NCBI RefSeq assembly: GCF_029846235.1
Contig: NZ_JARVWP010000009.1
Span: 286,129-350,128 of the forward strand
Direction: 5' to 3'
Source of the DNA: Bradyrhizobium sp. CER78
Lineage (GTDB): Bacteria > Pseudomonadota > Alphaproteobacteria > Rhizobiales > Xanthobacteraceae
DNA: 64,000 nt
In this document: piece by piece, positions 8,166-17,258 of the stretch
How positions within the stretch are numbered: position 1 is the stretch's first letter
Layout: every line of letters starts with the position of its first letter
The notes under the pieces: model-generated
Told to the model about the DNA's origin: nothing
Database searches by the model: none
The model's input: the letters and a program-made list of their open reading frames with translations, nothing else
Translations under genes and position numbers: made by a program

Positions 8166-8269
8166 AGCAACTCATGTGCCACATCTGAAGTTCTACGATA
8201 TCAATCAGTTGCGTTGCGGGGGGAGGTGCTTTCAGACAACTTGTCGAAAGCAAACCGGACAAAATGTCC
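8166..8269 (-). promoter_or_regulatory. composite sigma-54 promoter 2 (sodB-clpB operon)
   Basis: Minus strand: -24/-12 TGGCACATGAGTTGCT (8,166-8,181); perfect IHF consensus TATCAATCAGTTG (8,199-8,211); dyads GACAACTTGTC (8,235-8,245) and GGACAAAATGTCC (8,257-8,269), centres 23 bp apart, 54 bp upstream of the -24. The stretch 8,270-8,555 behind it shows no gene. Confidence 0.92.
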
Positions 8270-8555
8270 TGCGTATCGCGTTGGAGCTCGGCTCACCAAA
8301 CTGAGGATGAAAGATTGCTTGTCAAAACAGCGGTTCGACATGGATCGAACTCGAATGACGGCAAGTGGCGATCACCGCGGGCGCGTCTACGCCCCCCCCG
8401 GCGCACATGGAGCGCGTACGCCCAGATGGGCTGCTCGATAATGCATCAATGCCGGCCGTTTCGTCAGATCAGCCAAACGACGCGAAAGCTCAGCATCGGC
8501 TCCTTGATCGAGCTCTGTAGGCGTTTCGGAACCAAGCATCGAGACGACGGCGCGA

Positions 8556-8747
8556 CTAGTCGGCGTCGTCGAGCGGCGGCCGGGCCGCGCGAAACCCGTG
8601 CGCGTCCGCAAAACGAAGTGCCTCAACGATCATCGTCTTCACGACCTTGGGCTCATCATCGTGATTGAGCTCGTACTCCAACAGCATTGAGGCAAACGCC
8701 TCCTCGTCGACCTTTTCCAGCGCATCGGCCAGTTCAATCAGCGTCAT
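8556..8747 (-). CDS. small hypothetical protein
   Basis: 63 residues (MTLIELADALEKVDEEAFASMLLEY at the start is cited only in part: MTLIELADALEKVDEEAFAS), predicted largely alpha-helical and acidic. AAGGAG lies 7 nt before the ATG. It is the third and last gene of a three-gene operon from the promoter at 9,547-9,648. No family recognised. Its position inside the stress island is the only clue to function. Confidence 0.6.
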   Translation of the reverse strand: MTLIELADALEKVDEEAFASMLLEYELNHDDEPKVVKTMIVEALRFADAHGFRAARPPLDDAD

Positions 8748-8806
8748 TACGCATCTCCTTGTTCGCGATCTCGCCTGCCGCTGGTGCAGCGGGGCACCCG
8801 ACTGGC

Positions 8807-9199
8807 CTAGTCCGCCCGATCATACATGACCGCAAGGGCAGCAAGGGCGAGCAGGATGTACTCGCCGTTGTAGTCGGCGTCCTCGTCGGTGGAGAGATCG
8901 AATTGCTGCCACACGCCGTCCAGCTTTCCGGCATCATGCTCGGCAACGACCTTGACGGCGACTTCGCGGATGGCATCGAACTGCGAGAAGTCGAAGTGCA
9001 GCCCCTCGCCGTCCATGAACAGCCCATGGCTCTGCAAGAAGGCCGCCATCGGCATCGTCGTCTCGCTGATGTAAAAGAGGAGGTCGTCCGCTTCCAATGG
9101 CCGATCCTGTGCCTGCGGCATGAGACCGACCTGATTGATGAGCAGATGCGCTTTGGCCTGCATATCATTCGATAGCTGCTGGTTGGACACAACGGTCAT
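8807..9199 (-). CDS. hypothetical protein
   Basis: 130 residues, acidic, with no signal peptide. The first 65 residues look helical, the C-terminal part ends in a hydrophobic helix (ILLALAALAVMYDRAD) that could pack in a soluble core. GAGGAG precedes the ATG by 8 nt. It is the middle gene of a three-gene operon of unknowns. I do not recognise the family. Confidence 0.65.
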   Translation of the reverse strand: MTVVSNQQLSNDMQAKAHLLINQVGLMPQAQDRPLEADDLLFYISETTMPMAAFLQSHGLFMDGEGLHFDFSQFDAIREVAVKVVAEHDAGKLDGVWQQFDLSTDEDADYNGEYILLALAALAVMYDRAD

Positions 9200-9274
9200 T
9201 TCTGAAGCTCCTCGCTCTTCACACCCCGGTCGAGCGCCGTCACTACCGGCAGGGAAGCATCGGCCGGCCTGGCA

Positions 9275-9472
9275 TCATTTGATGCGGCGTCCCTGGAAGC
9301 ACCCCTCGTTGGTGGTGTTCTCGCGCATGTTTGCTGTGTCACCTTGTTCCGCGTAATTGTCTTCACGCTTCTTCGACGACGTATCCTTCTTGACTTCGGG
9401 ATCACCGCCGGTGCCCTTCGGGCTGCGGCTGGCCGGCGGAACAGGGGGCATTTTTCCATGATGACGTGGCAT
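9275..9472 (-). CDS. small hydrophilic conserved protein
   Basis: 65 residues, very polar and rich in Lys, Pro, Gly and Asn (KGTGGDPEVKKDTSSKK, NMRENTTNEG), so probably disordered. Proteins of this look are widespread small unknowns in rhizobia. Two GGAG motifs precede the ATG. It is the first gene after the promoter at 9,547-9,648. A role as a small stress-protective hydrophilin is plausible but not shown. Confidence 0.65.
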   Translation of the reverse strand: MPRHHGKMPPVPPASRSPKGTGGDPEVKKDTSSKKREDNYAEQGDTANMRENTTNEGCFQGRRIK

Positions 9473-9546
9473 GCTGCGTCTCCTTCTCCTTGACCTCAGA
9501 CTGATTGTTGCACCCGGTTGAGGCTCCGACCGCCCTTGGCGATTCC

Positions 9547-9648
9547 AGCAACCGCCATGCCAGGCGAGGCTTCATGCGATATCAATCGCTTAATCACTGC
9601 AACGAGGAACCGACGGACAATTTGTCTTTCCAGCGGGACGAAATGTCA
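9547..9648 (-). promoter_or_regulatory. composite sigma-54 promoter 3 (operon of three unknowns)
   Basis: Minus strand: TGGCATGGCGGTTGCT (9,547-9,562), identical in all 16 bases to promoter 1; perfect IHF consensus TATCAATCGCTTA (9,580-9,592); dyads GGACAATTTGTCT (9,615-9,627) and GGACGAAATGTCA (9,636-9,648), centres 21 bp apart, 53 bp upstream. It begins 19 bp after the histidine kinase stop codon. Confidence 0.9.
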
Positions 9649-9666
9649 CCGGCTCTTCGGTCATCG

Positions 9667-11694
9667 TCAATCCTCGGCAGGCAGCCAGACCGTAAAGGTC
9701 GTACCCTTGCCGGGTTCGCTCTCGACTGAGATCCTACCACCGTGGCGCGTTACGAGCATCTGGCTGATGGACAGCCCTAACCCGGTTCCCTCCCGCCTCT
9801 TGGTGGTGAAGAACGGATCGAAGATCCGCTGCATCACGTCCGGCGTCATGCCGCCACCGGTGTCCGTCACATCGATGACGACGCCACGGCGCCTTCCCTC
9901 ATTTCGATCGAAGGTCCGAATTGTCAAACGCCCGCCTCCCGACGTCGCGTGAATTGCATTGACAAGGAGATTGACGAGCACCTGCTGCAATTCGGTGCGG
10001 TTCATTGAGATGAGGCGTGAGGCGTGATATTCCGTTTCGACGCCGATCGTTGTCTTGTTCAGCAGATGTTGAACGAGTGGCAACGTATCGGTGACGACGA
10101 CGGCAGGATCGTATTGATCGGTAAAGCCGGCATACTCCTGCGGCTTGGCGAATTGCAGGAGCCTCGTCACAATTTCACTGACACGATGCATCTGCTCGTC
10201 GATAAGCCGAAACTCGGTTTTTGCTTCGTCGGCCCTGGCGCCCATCATATCCCTGATGATCTCCAGGTTCCCCTGCATCACCGCGATGGGATTGTTGATC
10301 TCATGGGCCACACCGGCGGTGATTTCGCCGATTGCCGCGAGCTTCTCCGACATGATGAGCTGCTTGGTGGTTGCTTCGAGCTGCTGGTTCGCATGCACGA
10401 GCTTGTTTGTGCGCTCCTCGACGCGCTGGTTGAGTTCCTGGTTCCATTGCCGCAGCTGAGCGTCGCGCTCGTGGATCTGATCGAGCAGTCGATCCAGATG
10501 GACCGCAACCTGCTCGATCTCGTCGCGCCCATCGACGGGTCCGGTTCGTGCGCCCAATTCGCCGCTTTCCACTTTCGAGATCGTCGTCGTCATCCGCTCA
10601 AGCGGCCGGAAGATACTTGCCGCCCATGTCAAAAACAGCGGGACAGTCAGTGCAACAGCAACAGCGAATGCCAGCGCGATTTCCAGAACGGTACCGCGCT
10701 TTGCTACCGTGAACGGTTGCCGGAGATAACCGGCATAGAGCATTCCGACGCGATGATTATAGCTGTCACGGATCGGCTCATACGCAGAGATGTACCAGTC
10801 GTTGACCACGAATGCGCCGTCGAGCCAGGTCTGGCCACGATCGAGAACCGCATCTCGGACCTCCGCAGAGACGCGCGTGCCAATTGCCCGCTGCCCCTCG
10901 AACATCCTCACATTGGTGCTGATACGCACATCATCGAGGAAGAGCGTAACGGTCCCGCGACTGCCTTCAGGCAACCCCGCGCCGGAGTAGATTAGATCGT
11001 TGATCGTGTCGACAAACGCAAGGTTCTGATTGAGCAGCATCCCACCAACCAACGCCGCCTTTCGTGCATTCGGCAGCGAAACCGGCGTCGCCGACTGCAG
11101 CACCAGCCCTCGGCCCTCCTGCGTCCGCGTGGTCGGCGCGCTTCCGGGCGTCGTTACGATGTCGATCTGAGCACGTTTCGGAAGATCGGCGGAGATCGCC
11201 GCAAGTTCCATGGATTGAAACACATCAATCGCGGTTCGTGCTCGCCCCTCAAGCGCTGAGCTGATGACAGGCCAATTCCATCGTGGCGCGGCAGCCATCT
11301 GATACTCACTCGCGATCACCGCGCCGTCGTCAGTGACAACGTAGAGAAAATCGAATCCGCGTGCCTGTGCGATGTCTTTTAGATAATCGCTCATGGCCCC
11401 CCGCTCATAACCTGGGGTTTGTACGATCGACTGAAAGCGCGCGGAGTTCACCGACGACACCAGATAATCCTCCGTGTTCTCGAAAATTCGCCCGAGATAC
11501 TGCCTGGCGATCGTCAGGTCATCATGGACCTTGGACGTCAATACCGCGTCGAACCTCACGTTCCAGCGATAAATGCTGATTCCAAGCAGCAGCGGAAGGA
11601 TGACGAGCATCGGCAAGAGCGCCATCGCCAGCAGGCGATACCGCACGGAGGCCCTTGGAGAAAAACTCGCGATCAGAGGTGCCAGCTTGCGCAT
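9667..11694 (-). CDS. membrane sensor histidine kinase of the island
   Basis: 675 residues. Transmembrane helix at about 20-42, a periplasmic double-Cache-like sensor (about 45-335), a second transmembrane helix (about 340-362), HAMP, a coiled coil, HisKA with GVAHEINNPI (phospho-acceptor His near 465), and a C-terminal HATPase (GGGMTPDVMQRIFDPFF, GTGLGLS). This is an NtrB/DctB-like kinase, the usual partner of sigma-54 response regulators. Its start overlaps the regulator gene by 22 nt, so the two are translated together. The ligand is unknown. I infer that it controls the eight sigma-54 promoters of the island. It has no own promoter of that type and is probably read through from dnaK. Confidence 0.9.
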   Translation of the reverse strand: MRKLAPLIASFSPRASVRYRLLAMALLPMLVILPLLLGISIYRWNVRFDAVLTSKVHDDLTIARQYLGRIFENTEDYLVSSVNSARFQSIVQTPGYERGAMSDYLKDIAQARGFDFLYVVTDDGAVIASEYQMAAAPRWNWPVISSALEGRARTAIDVFQSMELAAISADLPKRAQIDIVTTPGSAPTTRTQEGRGLVLQSATPVSLPNARKAALVGGMLLNQNLAFVDTINDLIYSGAGLPEGSRGTVTLFLDDVRISTNVRMFEGQRAIGTRVSAEVRDAVLDRGQTWLDGAFVVNDWYISAYEPIRDSYNHRVGMLYAGYLRQPFTVAKRGTVLEIALAFAVAVALTVPLFLTWAASIFRPLERMTTTISKVESGELGARTGPVDGRDEIEQVAVHLDRLLDQIHERDAQLRQWNQELNQRVEERTNKLVHANQQLEATTKQLIMSEKLAAIGEITAGVAHEINNPIAVMQGNLEIIRDMMGARADEAKTEFRLIDEQMHRVSEIVTRLLQFAKPQEYAGFTDQYDPAVVVTDTLPLVQHLLNKTTIGVETEYHASRLISMNRTELQQVLVNLLVNAIHATSGGGRLTIRTFDRNEGRRRGVVIDVTDTGGGMTPDVMQRIFDPFFTTKRREGTGLGLSISQMLVTRHGGRISVESEPGKGTTFTVWLPAED

Positions 11695-13061
11695 TTGCGG
11701 TCGATCGTTTTGCGCGAGATCCCGAGACGGCGTGCCGCTTCCTCACGGTCGCCCTCCGACTCGCGAAGCACAAAAAGAATATGCCGCCGCTCTACATCGG
11801 CGAGTGTGACATCACTTGTCGATCTTTCGCCGCGCGACTTGAGATAATCCTCCCGGAACTCACCGAGGATCACCGTCCGCTCGATCAGATTGCGCAGCTC
11901 GCGGATATTGCCTGGCCAATCGTACTGCAAGAAGAACGTCCGCATTCTGGCATCGATCGGAACGCGCGGCATGCCAAGCTGCTCGGCAATCTCGCGCATG
12001 AAGATCTCGGCAAGCTCGAGCACATCCTGATCGCGGTCCCGAAGAGACGGAAGCTCGACCTGCATGATGTTGATACGAAAATAGAGATCCGCCCGAAAAG
12101 TGCCGGCTGCAACCCGCTTTTGCAGATCGGCGTTGGTGGCGAAGACATACCGGGCGTCGATCGGCACCTCTCGCTCCGAGCCGACGGGACGTACCCGACG
12201 ATCCTCGAGCACACGCAACAGCTTGCTCTGCAAATGATATGGCAGCTCGCCGATCTCGTCCAGGAAAAGGGTGCCTCCCTGCGCGAACATGAACAGACCC
12301 TCTCGGGCCTTCCCTGCGCCTGTGAACGCCCCCCTCACATGGCCGAACAGTTCGCTTTCGATCATTTCCGAAGGGATTGCCCCGCAGTTGACCGGCACGA
12401 ACAGCTTGTCCGCTCGATTTGACAACGAATGGAGCGATCGAGCGGCGACCTCCTTCCCTGTTCCGGACTCGCCGGTAAACAGAACCGGCGTCGGCAAAGG
12501 CGCCACCCGGGCGATAGTCTCCCGCGCCTTTTGAATTGCTGCGGATGCCCCAAGGAGTTTGTTGCGCAGATAAAGCTGCTGCGAGGATGACTTCATCTCA
12601 TGGCGCAGCACAAAGTTCTCTCGCTGCAGTCGCGCCCGATCGAGGCAACGCGCAACGGCATTCAGCAATTGATTGGATCGAAATGGCTTGATGACAAAGT
12701 CAATGACGCCGATGCGCAGTGCGCCAATTGCCGTATCCAGATCGGCATAGGCGGTCATAAGGATGACATCGGTGAAGAACCCGATCGCTCGCTGCTCCGC
12801 AAGCCAGTCCAGGCCAGTCTTTCCGGGCATGACGTTGTCGAGGATAACGACGTCGAAATGCTGCCCGTCGAGTTTCCGGGATGCATCCTTGGCGTCCGCG
12901 GACTCCTCGATCAGCTTGCAGCGCGGGCGCAGGAGTTTGACGAGGAAATTGCGCATGCCCGGTTCGTCGTCAACGATCAGAATCGAGGCTTGCGCAAGCC
13001 AAGGTCCGAATTCCGGGTCGACCACCGGTTCGGCAACGTCACGCGGGGCTTCCTCAGACAT
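11673..13061 (-). CDS. sigma-54-dependent response regulator (NtrC/DctD type) of the island
   Basis: 462 residues from MSEEAPRDVAEPVV. Receiver domain with the acidic pair in LIVDDEPGM and phospho-acceptor Asp75 (VILDNVMPGKTG), AAA+ domain with Walker A GESGTGKE (197-204) and the sigma-54 contact loop GAFTGA (244-249), and a C-terminal Fis-type helix-turn-helix (EEAARRLGISRKTIDRK). It should form an oligomer that drives open-complex formation by sigma-54 polymerase. An upstream ATG at 13,148 was rejected for lack of homology. It is the only enhancer-binding protein in the island, so the tandem GGACAANNTGTCC dyads are its likely binding sites. Confidence 0.93.
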   Translation of the reverse strand: MSEEAPRDVAEPVVDPEFGPWLAQASILIVDDEPGMRNFLVKLLRPRCKLIEESADAKDASRKLDGQHFDVVILDNVMPGKTGLDWLAEQRAIGFFTDVILMTAYADLDTAIGALRIGVIDFVIKPFRSNQLLNAVARCLDRARLQRENFVLRHEMKSSSQQLYLRNKLLGASAAIQKARETIARVAPLPTPVLFTGESGTGKEVAARSLHSLSNRADKLFVPVNCGAIPSEMIESELFGHVRGAFTGAGKAREGLFMFAQGGTLFLDEIGELPYHLQSKLLRVLEDRRVRPVGSEREVPIDARYVFATNADLQKRVAAGTFRADLYFRINIMQVELPSLRDRDQDVLELAEIFMREIAEQLGMPRVPIDARMRTFFLQYDWPGNIRELRNLIERTVILGEFREDYLKSRGERSTSDVTLADVERRHILFVLRESEGDREEAARRLGISRKTIDRKCASWHL

Positions 13062-13099
13062 CCATATCTCTCCCGACTCCGCTCTCGACGACCACCATC

Positions 13100-13297
13100 T
13101 CAACGCAGGGCGATGACCGTCTCCAGCGCAATGAAAAAGCGAGGGCAAAACGATATCCCTACCACAAGCCGCACTGAGCCATAAGTCATTCCGCTACTCG
13201 GCCCGCTCGCGAACATCGCGGGAGGCACAAACCCTCGATTGAAGCGGTCGTCCGCGATCGTCGGTTCGCAATAGCGAAAACGTCCTGACGTTGGCAT
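13100..13297 (-). CDS. possible small protein upstream of response regulator
   Basis: A 65-codon frame from ATG 13,297 with AGGAG 5 nt before it. The product starts MPTSGRFRYCEPTIADDRFN and ends in a hydrophobic stretch (VVGISFCPRFFIALETVIAL) that could be one membrane helix. No family recognised. It fills the gap between the gene at 13,365 and the regulator and would keep the dnaK operon continuous into the two-component genes. Ribosome site and position are the only support. Confidence 0.35.
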   Translation of the reverse strand: MPTSGRFRYCEPTIADDRFNRGFVPPAMFASGPSSGMTYGSVRLVVGISFCPRFFIALETVIALR

Positions 13298-13364
13298 GTT
13301 GCTCCTGTCCATCTCTGGGTTGTTCTCCGGGGCGACGATATGCTCGCGTTGGCGCTCGCGCGGA

Positions 13365-13649
13365 TTACTTTTCTTCGGTCGGTGTCGAGATGAACGATGA
13401 CTTCCCAGGAGGCGGATCGATCGATACCTTCCGGTCGTCACCGAGGAAGACAGGCGCCAGATCCTCGTCGACCATGATCTTCGCTGCCTGCGGCGTTTGC
13501 GGGTCCCCTTCAACGTCAAGGCGCGTCGCCGCCTCAAAGAGCAGCGCCCTCACGTCATCGGATGACAAGACGTTCTTCGCGAGGAGCGTGCGGACCAGAG
13601 CCTCAAGCACCAAGCCAACAATCGGTCCGTTGCCGAGCGTGCGTTCCAT
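13365..13649 (-). CDS. hypothetical protein
   Basis: 94 residues from MERTLGNGPIVGLVLEALVR. The N-terminal half looks helical (LEALVRTLLAKNVLSSDDVRALLFEAA), the rest is polar with a Pro-rich end. ATG 13,649 is preceded by AAGGAG at 9 nt spacing, which is why the longer frame was not used. It follows cbpM by about 50 nt and likely belongs to the dnaK-cbpA operon. No family recognised. Confidence 0.65.
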   Translation of the reverse strand: MERTLGNGPIVGLVLEALVRTLLAKNVLSSDDVRALLFEAATRLDVEGDPQTPQAAKIMVDEDLAPVFLGDDRKVSIDPPPGKSSFISTPTEEK

Positions 13650-13701
13650 TGAAAGCTGCTCCTTAATGCCTGTCCCTAATCGACCGTGGTCACCCGTTCT
13701 G

Positions 13702-13989
13702 TCAGATCGTTCGTGAATCATCGTCAAGTGCGGTACGCATCAACGCGAAAGCCTGTCGGACACCATGCAGCTGATCGATGAGATGGAGGATGACGTCGAT
13801 CCCCTCGTCGTTGACGCCCAGGTCGCTCTTGAGATCGCGGATCAGGTGCGCGCGGGCCACATCCGCGTCAGAGAACTGCGCCCCTGAAGCCGCCTCGGTT
13901 GGAAGCAGCCATCGTTGCTCCAGCCAGAATTCGAGTGTCTGCACCCGCAGTCCCGAGGAGATCAGAAATTCCTGTTTGGTCAGGGTCAT
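13702..13989 (-). CDS. cbpM: chaperone modulator CbpM
   Basis: 95 residues with the MerR-like fold of CbpM: an N-terminal helix-turn-helix-like part (SSGLRVQTLEFWLEQRWLLP), then two helices. CbpM binds the J-domain of CbpA and blocks its stimulation of DnaK. Its ATG overlaps the cbpA stop (TAATG), the typical cbpA-cbpM coupling. Here the pair lies downstream of a dnaK gene, so the island encodes a co-chaperone together with its inhibitor. Confidence 0.85.
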   Translation of the reverse strand: MTLTKQEFLISSGLRVQTLEFWLEQRWLLPTEAASGAQFSDADVARAHLIRDLKSDLGVNDEGIDVILHLIDQLHGVRQAFALMRTALDDDSRTI

Positions 13990-14894
13990 TACAAGGTGCC
14001 TTCGCGCGGATCGAACTTTTTCCCCTTGGTCCAGTTCTCGACGAACGCTTCCAATTCCGGATCCGGAGACTTCGGCAGGACGATTGTCAGCTTCACCAAT
14101 TCGTCTCCGGCACTCCCGCCTCGGCGCGGGGCGCCCTTTCCCCTGAGGCGCAGTGTCGTGCCGGTGTTCGATCCCTTCGGCACCGCCATGGTAACGTCAC
14201 CGGTCGGTGTCGGCACCCGGATTTGACCGCCCAGAACCGCCTCGGTCAACGAGATCGGCACTTCGAGCAGAATGTTGTCGCCATCGCGGGTAAAGCGCCG
14301 ATCCGGCATGACCTCGACTTCGATGAGGGCATCGCCTGGTCCGCCTTTGCCTGCGCCGGGAGCTCCCTTGCCCTTCAGGCGCAAGACCTGCCCGTCGACC
14401 AGACCCGGGGGAATCTTCACTTCCAGCGTCCCGCCATCCGGCAGTGTGATTCGCTTGGTTGCACCGCTGATCGATTCGACGAACGCGATGGACAGGCGAT
14501 AGTGCAGATCTTCACCGCGCCGGTTTGCGCGTGCGCGCTGCCCGCGCCTTAGCAGGTCGGCGAACGCATCGTCCGAATCCATGAAGTCGGCAAAGCCGGC
14601 TCCGCTGGTGTAAGCATGCGGATCTCCGGCATCGGCGTAGTCGCGATAGAAGTGATGCTGCGGCCGTTCAGCTCCCGTCGCGTCGATTTCTCCATTGTCG
14701 AAGCGGTTGCGCTTGTCAGCATCGCCGAGCAGGTCATAGGCGCCGGCCGCTTCCTTGAACTTCTCTTCCGCGGCCTTGTCGCCGGGATTGAGATCAGGAT
14801 GCAGCTTCTTCGCAAGCTTACGATACGCCTTTTGTATCTCGGCGGCCGACGCTGAGGAGGACACTCCCAACACATCGTACGGGTTCTTAGCCAA
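13989..14894 (-). CDS. cbpA: DnaJ-family co-chaperone CbpA
   Basis: 301 residues: J-domain 1-70 with HPD at 32-34, a Gly/Phe-poor linker, then two beta-sandwich substrate domains with no zinc-finger cysteines, which is the CbpA (type B J-protein) layout. It delivers clients to DnaK and stimulates its ATPase. It lies downstream of dnaK and is overlapped by cbpM. Supply of a J-protein along with DnaK, GrpE and ClpB makes the island self-sufficient for disaggregation. Confidence 0.93.
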   Translation of the reverse strand: MAKNPYDVLGVSSSASAAEIQKAYRKLAKKLHPDLNPGDKAAEEKFKEAAGAYDLLGDADKRNRFDNGEIDATGAERPQHHFYRDYADAGDPHAYTSGAGFADFMDSDDAFADLLRRGQRARANRRGEDLHYRLSIAFVESISGATKRITLPDGGTLEVKIPPGLVDGQVLRLKGKGAPGAGKGGPGDALIEVEVMPDRRFTRDGDNILLEVPISLTEAVLGGQIRVPTPTGDVTMAVPKGSNTGTTLRLRGKGAPRRGGSAGDELVKLTIVLPKSPDPELEAFVENWTKGKKFDPREGTL

Positions 14895-14968
14895 TGACCG
14901 CTCCCGACTTGAAGATGGCAGAGACTGGATTTGCCCGTAGCGAGGAACGGCCGAGCGCCGGGTCCCGA

Positions 14969-15151
14969 TTATTCAACATGACCGGGATCCACGTATTTGG
15001 GGTAGTTCTTCAGTTGCTGAGGCGTCATTCGCGCCGGATCTGGCGCTCCTGGAACACCGCGCGGACCAAGTTTCGCCCGCGTGATGTCGTCTTCCGTCAG
15101 TCGCGGCTTGCCGTCGTCGAGTTGCCCATTGCCACCGAGACTCACTGTCAT
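14969..15151 (-). CDS. small hypothetical protein
   Basis: 60 residues, polar, rich in Pro, Gly and Asp, with MTPQQLKNYPKYVDPGHVE at the end. No signal peptide or membrane segment. It sits 74 nt before cbpA in the same direction. I do not recognise a family; small proteins with a TEDDITRAKLGPRG-like core occur as unknowns in rhizobia. Confidence 0.55.
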   Translation of the reverse strand: MTVSLGGNGQLDDGKPRLTEDDITRAKLGPRGVPGAPDPARMTPQQLKNYPKYVDPGHVE

Positions 15152-15235
15152 GGTCTTCCAACCTCTGCATGCAGTTCTTCAACGACATTCCAGGCAAGAC
15201 CCGTTTGCCCGGCACGGACGGTCAGCACCACGCGC

Positions 15236-16510
15236 CTAGCGCCGTTCCTCGTTTCTCTCGCCGGAACGCTCGCCTTCCGAGGGCGCGCGGCGCGGAGGAG
15301 CTCCGGCTTCCTCCATCCGTGGTTCAGGCCTCGCGAACGGCGCGGCGGGTCGGGGCTCGGGTCCGGCCTCGGTTTCTGGCGTTGGCACTGGTCGGACGGT
15401 GGGCTCGGCGCGAGGCTCCGGCCTGGGCGCGGACTCAGGCCTAGCCTCCGGCATGCGGATTTCCTCACGCCTTCGCTCTTCCGGCGGAGCTTGATCACGC
15501 CGCTTCTGCTCGGTGGCCGATCGATCCTCCTGACCAAGAGGTCTGGGCGCGGCCTCAGGCACGGGCGTTCGTTCACGCCCAAGTTCGCGAGGTGCAACCC
15601 TTTCGACTTCATCCGCCGGCGACCTGCGCTCGGTCACAGGGGCCTCCGATGGGCGTCGAGAGCCGTCGAGACGCTGCCGCGAAGGTTCCTCAGGTCGAGC
15701 CCCCTTCAGATCTTCGGGTCGGCTTTTATCCGCATTCGACGGCGTGACCTCGGCGGGTGCGCGTGGTCGAATAATGTCGCGCCCATTCAGGATTGTTGGA
15801 CGTGGCGTAGCGCCCACGGGCGGAGCCCCGCCGTTCGTTCTGTTGAACAGACGAGTATCGTGGCTTGCAATCTCGACGTGCTTACGCTGCAACGGCGTGG
15901 GTGCGAAATGTTGTTCCCTGGCGACCGCTCTGTCGGCGGCTGATGGCCGAGCCTCGACGCCGCCGCGTCCGCCATTGTAGCTGACGTTGTTCACCGTCTC
16001 ATTGACGACGACGGTTTTCTGATAGACGTTTCTAATCGTCACGTTCCGAATGTTGTTGACGGTGCTGTTGTAGTAGAATTGACCACGATCCCAGCGGCCA
16101 CCTTCGTAGCCATTGCCCGAATAGCCGAAGCCATAGTTGACGCCGCCGTAGAAGCCGACGCGCACACCCCAATAACCCGGGTGGAAAATGTAGGCGCCCG
16201 CGAGCCAGCCCCAGTAGCCCGGGGTCCACAACAAGCCCGGTCGCGGTGGCTGCACCCACGTTCCGGGCACCCAATAGTAGTCACCGGCATCCTCGTCCCA
16301 CGACCAATATCCCGGAGACCAGAGATAGCCTGGCGCAGGTACGGGGGGCTGTTCGTAACGAGGCAGCGGCGGCGGTGGCGTTTCCACAGCCGTGACTTGC
16401 GAGCAAGCTGCTTCCTGGGACGACGCGGCCGTCGGCATTACGCATGCGCTTCCAAGCAACAAGGCAGCGAGAACTACAGGAGATGTCGTCGTCAACAGTC
16501 GCTTCAACAT
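15236..16510 (-). CDS. secreted YXWGXW-repeat protein with Pro/Arg/Glu-rich tail
   Basis: 424 residues from MLKRLLTTTSPVVLAALLLG. There is a signal peptide with a possible lipobox (LLLGSAC). The mature N-terminal part has aromatic repeats of the YXWGXW kind (YLWSPGYWSW, YYWVPGTWV, LLWTPGYWGW), then Asn/Tyr/Gly-rich sequence, and a long C-terminal region (about 215-424) of Arg, Pro and Glu that should be disordered. Such proteins sit in the envelope; the function of the repeats is unknown. Start 16,510 is preferred over 16,567 because it gives the signal peptide. It lies in the dnaK operon, suggesting envelope stress. Confidence 0.8.
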   Translation of the reverse strand: MLKRLLTTTSPVVLAALLLGSACVMPTAASSQEAACSQVTAVETPPPPLPRYEQPPVPAPGYLWSPGYWSWDEDAGDYYWVPGTWVQPPRPGLLWTPGYWGWLAGAYIFHPGYWGVRVGFYGGVNYGFGYSGNGYEGGRWDRGQFYYNSTVNNIRNVTIRNVYQKTVVVNETVNNVSYNGGRGGVEARPSAADRAVAREQHFAPTPLQRKHVEIASHDTRLFNRTNGGAPPVGATPRPTILNGRDIIRPRAPAEVTPSNADKSRPEDLKGARPEEPSRQRLDGSRRPSEAPVTERRSPADEVERVAPRELGRERTPVPEAAPRPLGQEDRSATEQKRRDQAPPEERRREEIRMPEARPESAPRPEPRAEPTVRPVPTPETEAGPEPRPAAPFARPEPRMEEAGAPPRRAPSEGERSGERNEERR

Positions 16511-16596
16511 ATGAGAACCCTGGCGAGAAAGCGTTGCTATTCGCGTGATGCACGACACCGCTCGCACCGGCGAACGGTGTCAGTTTCGGCACGTCC

Positions 16597-17085
16597 CTAT
16601 CGACCCGGCTGCAGCGTCATGCTCTCCAATCCCGCTGCGACGATCAGGCCGGTTTCCGCTTGCACGCTCAGGGGTTGCAGCGCGATGCTGTTGTTCGAAC
16701 CACCCAGAAGTACATTGCCGCCTACGCCGACGATTGCCGCAGCCATCGCGTCGACGCCGACATAAGTACCGGCGATATCGCCGCGACCGGGCTGTGCGAC
16801 AGGCGCGAACACCGTCCAAGCAAGCGCGGTGCTCTCGGTAATGCCGATATCGAGACCGACCTTCTGAATCGTCGCGATATAGTAGTCTTCGGGCAGTCCG
16901 TTGATGCGCAAGACACACGCCAGATTAGTTACCGCGCCTACGATAAAGCCGATGCTCGGCCCACCCTTGCACTCAAGTACGCCGACTTGCACCTTTTGAA
17001 CGGGCTGCTGAGCTTGCGCGGTTGATACCAGGGCGGTCAGCATTGCTCCGGCAAAGGCAGTGAGGACCGTAGAACGTCGTCGCAT
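16597..17085 (-). CDS. DUF992 secreted protein
   Basis: 162 residues from MRRRSTVLTAFAGAMLTALV with a signal peptide cleaved after AQA. The mature part has the DUF992 pattern (VGVLECKGGPSIGFIVG, later YVGVDAMAAAIVGVGGNVLLGG), Gly-rich with two cysteines that could form a disulfide. Family members are periplasmic or outer-membrane-associated proteins of unknown function, common in rhizobia. It lies between dnaK and the YXWGXW gene in the same operon. Confidence 0.8.
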   Translation of the reverse strand: MRRRSTVLTAFAGAMLTALVSTAQAQQPVQKVQVGVLECKGGPSIGFIVGAVTNLACVLRINGLPEDYYIATIQKVGLDIGITESTALAWTVFAPVAQPGRGDIAGTYVGVDAMAAAIVGVGGNVLLGGSNNSIALQPLSVQAETGLIVAAGLESMTLQPGR

Positions 17086-17258
17086 AAGAAAGCTCCTACA
17101 AAATGAAGGCGGAATGCCTTCAAGACGTCTGCTGAAGTTTGAGTAGAACGAAGCAATCGGGATTGCATTCCAGCACCTGAGAGCTGGCGTTTCCTCCCGA
17201 CAGCGGTGCAACGTGCGATTGGTAACCACGGGCTCGCGCCCGCGCTTGCGGAACCGTG

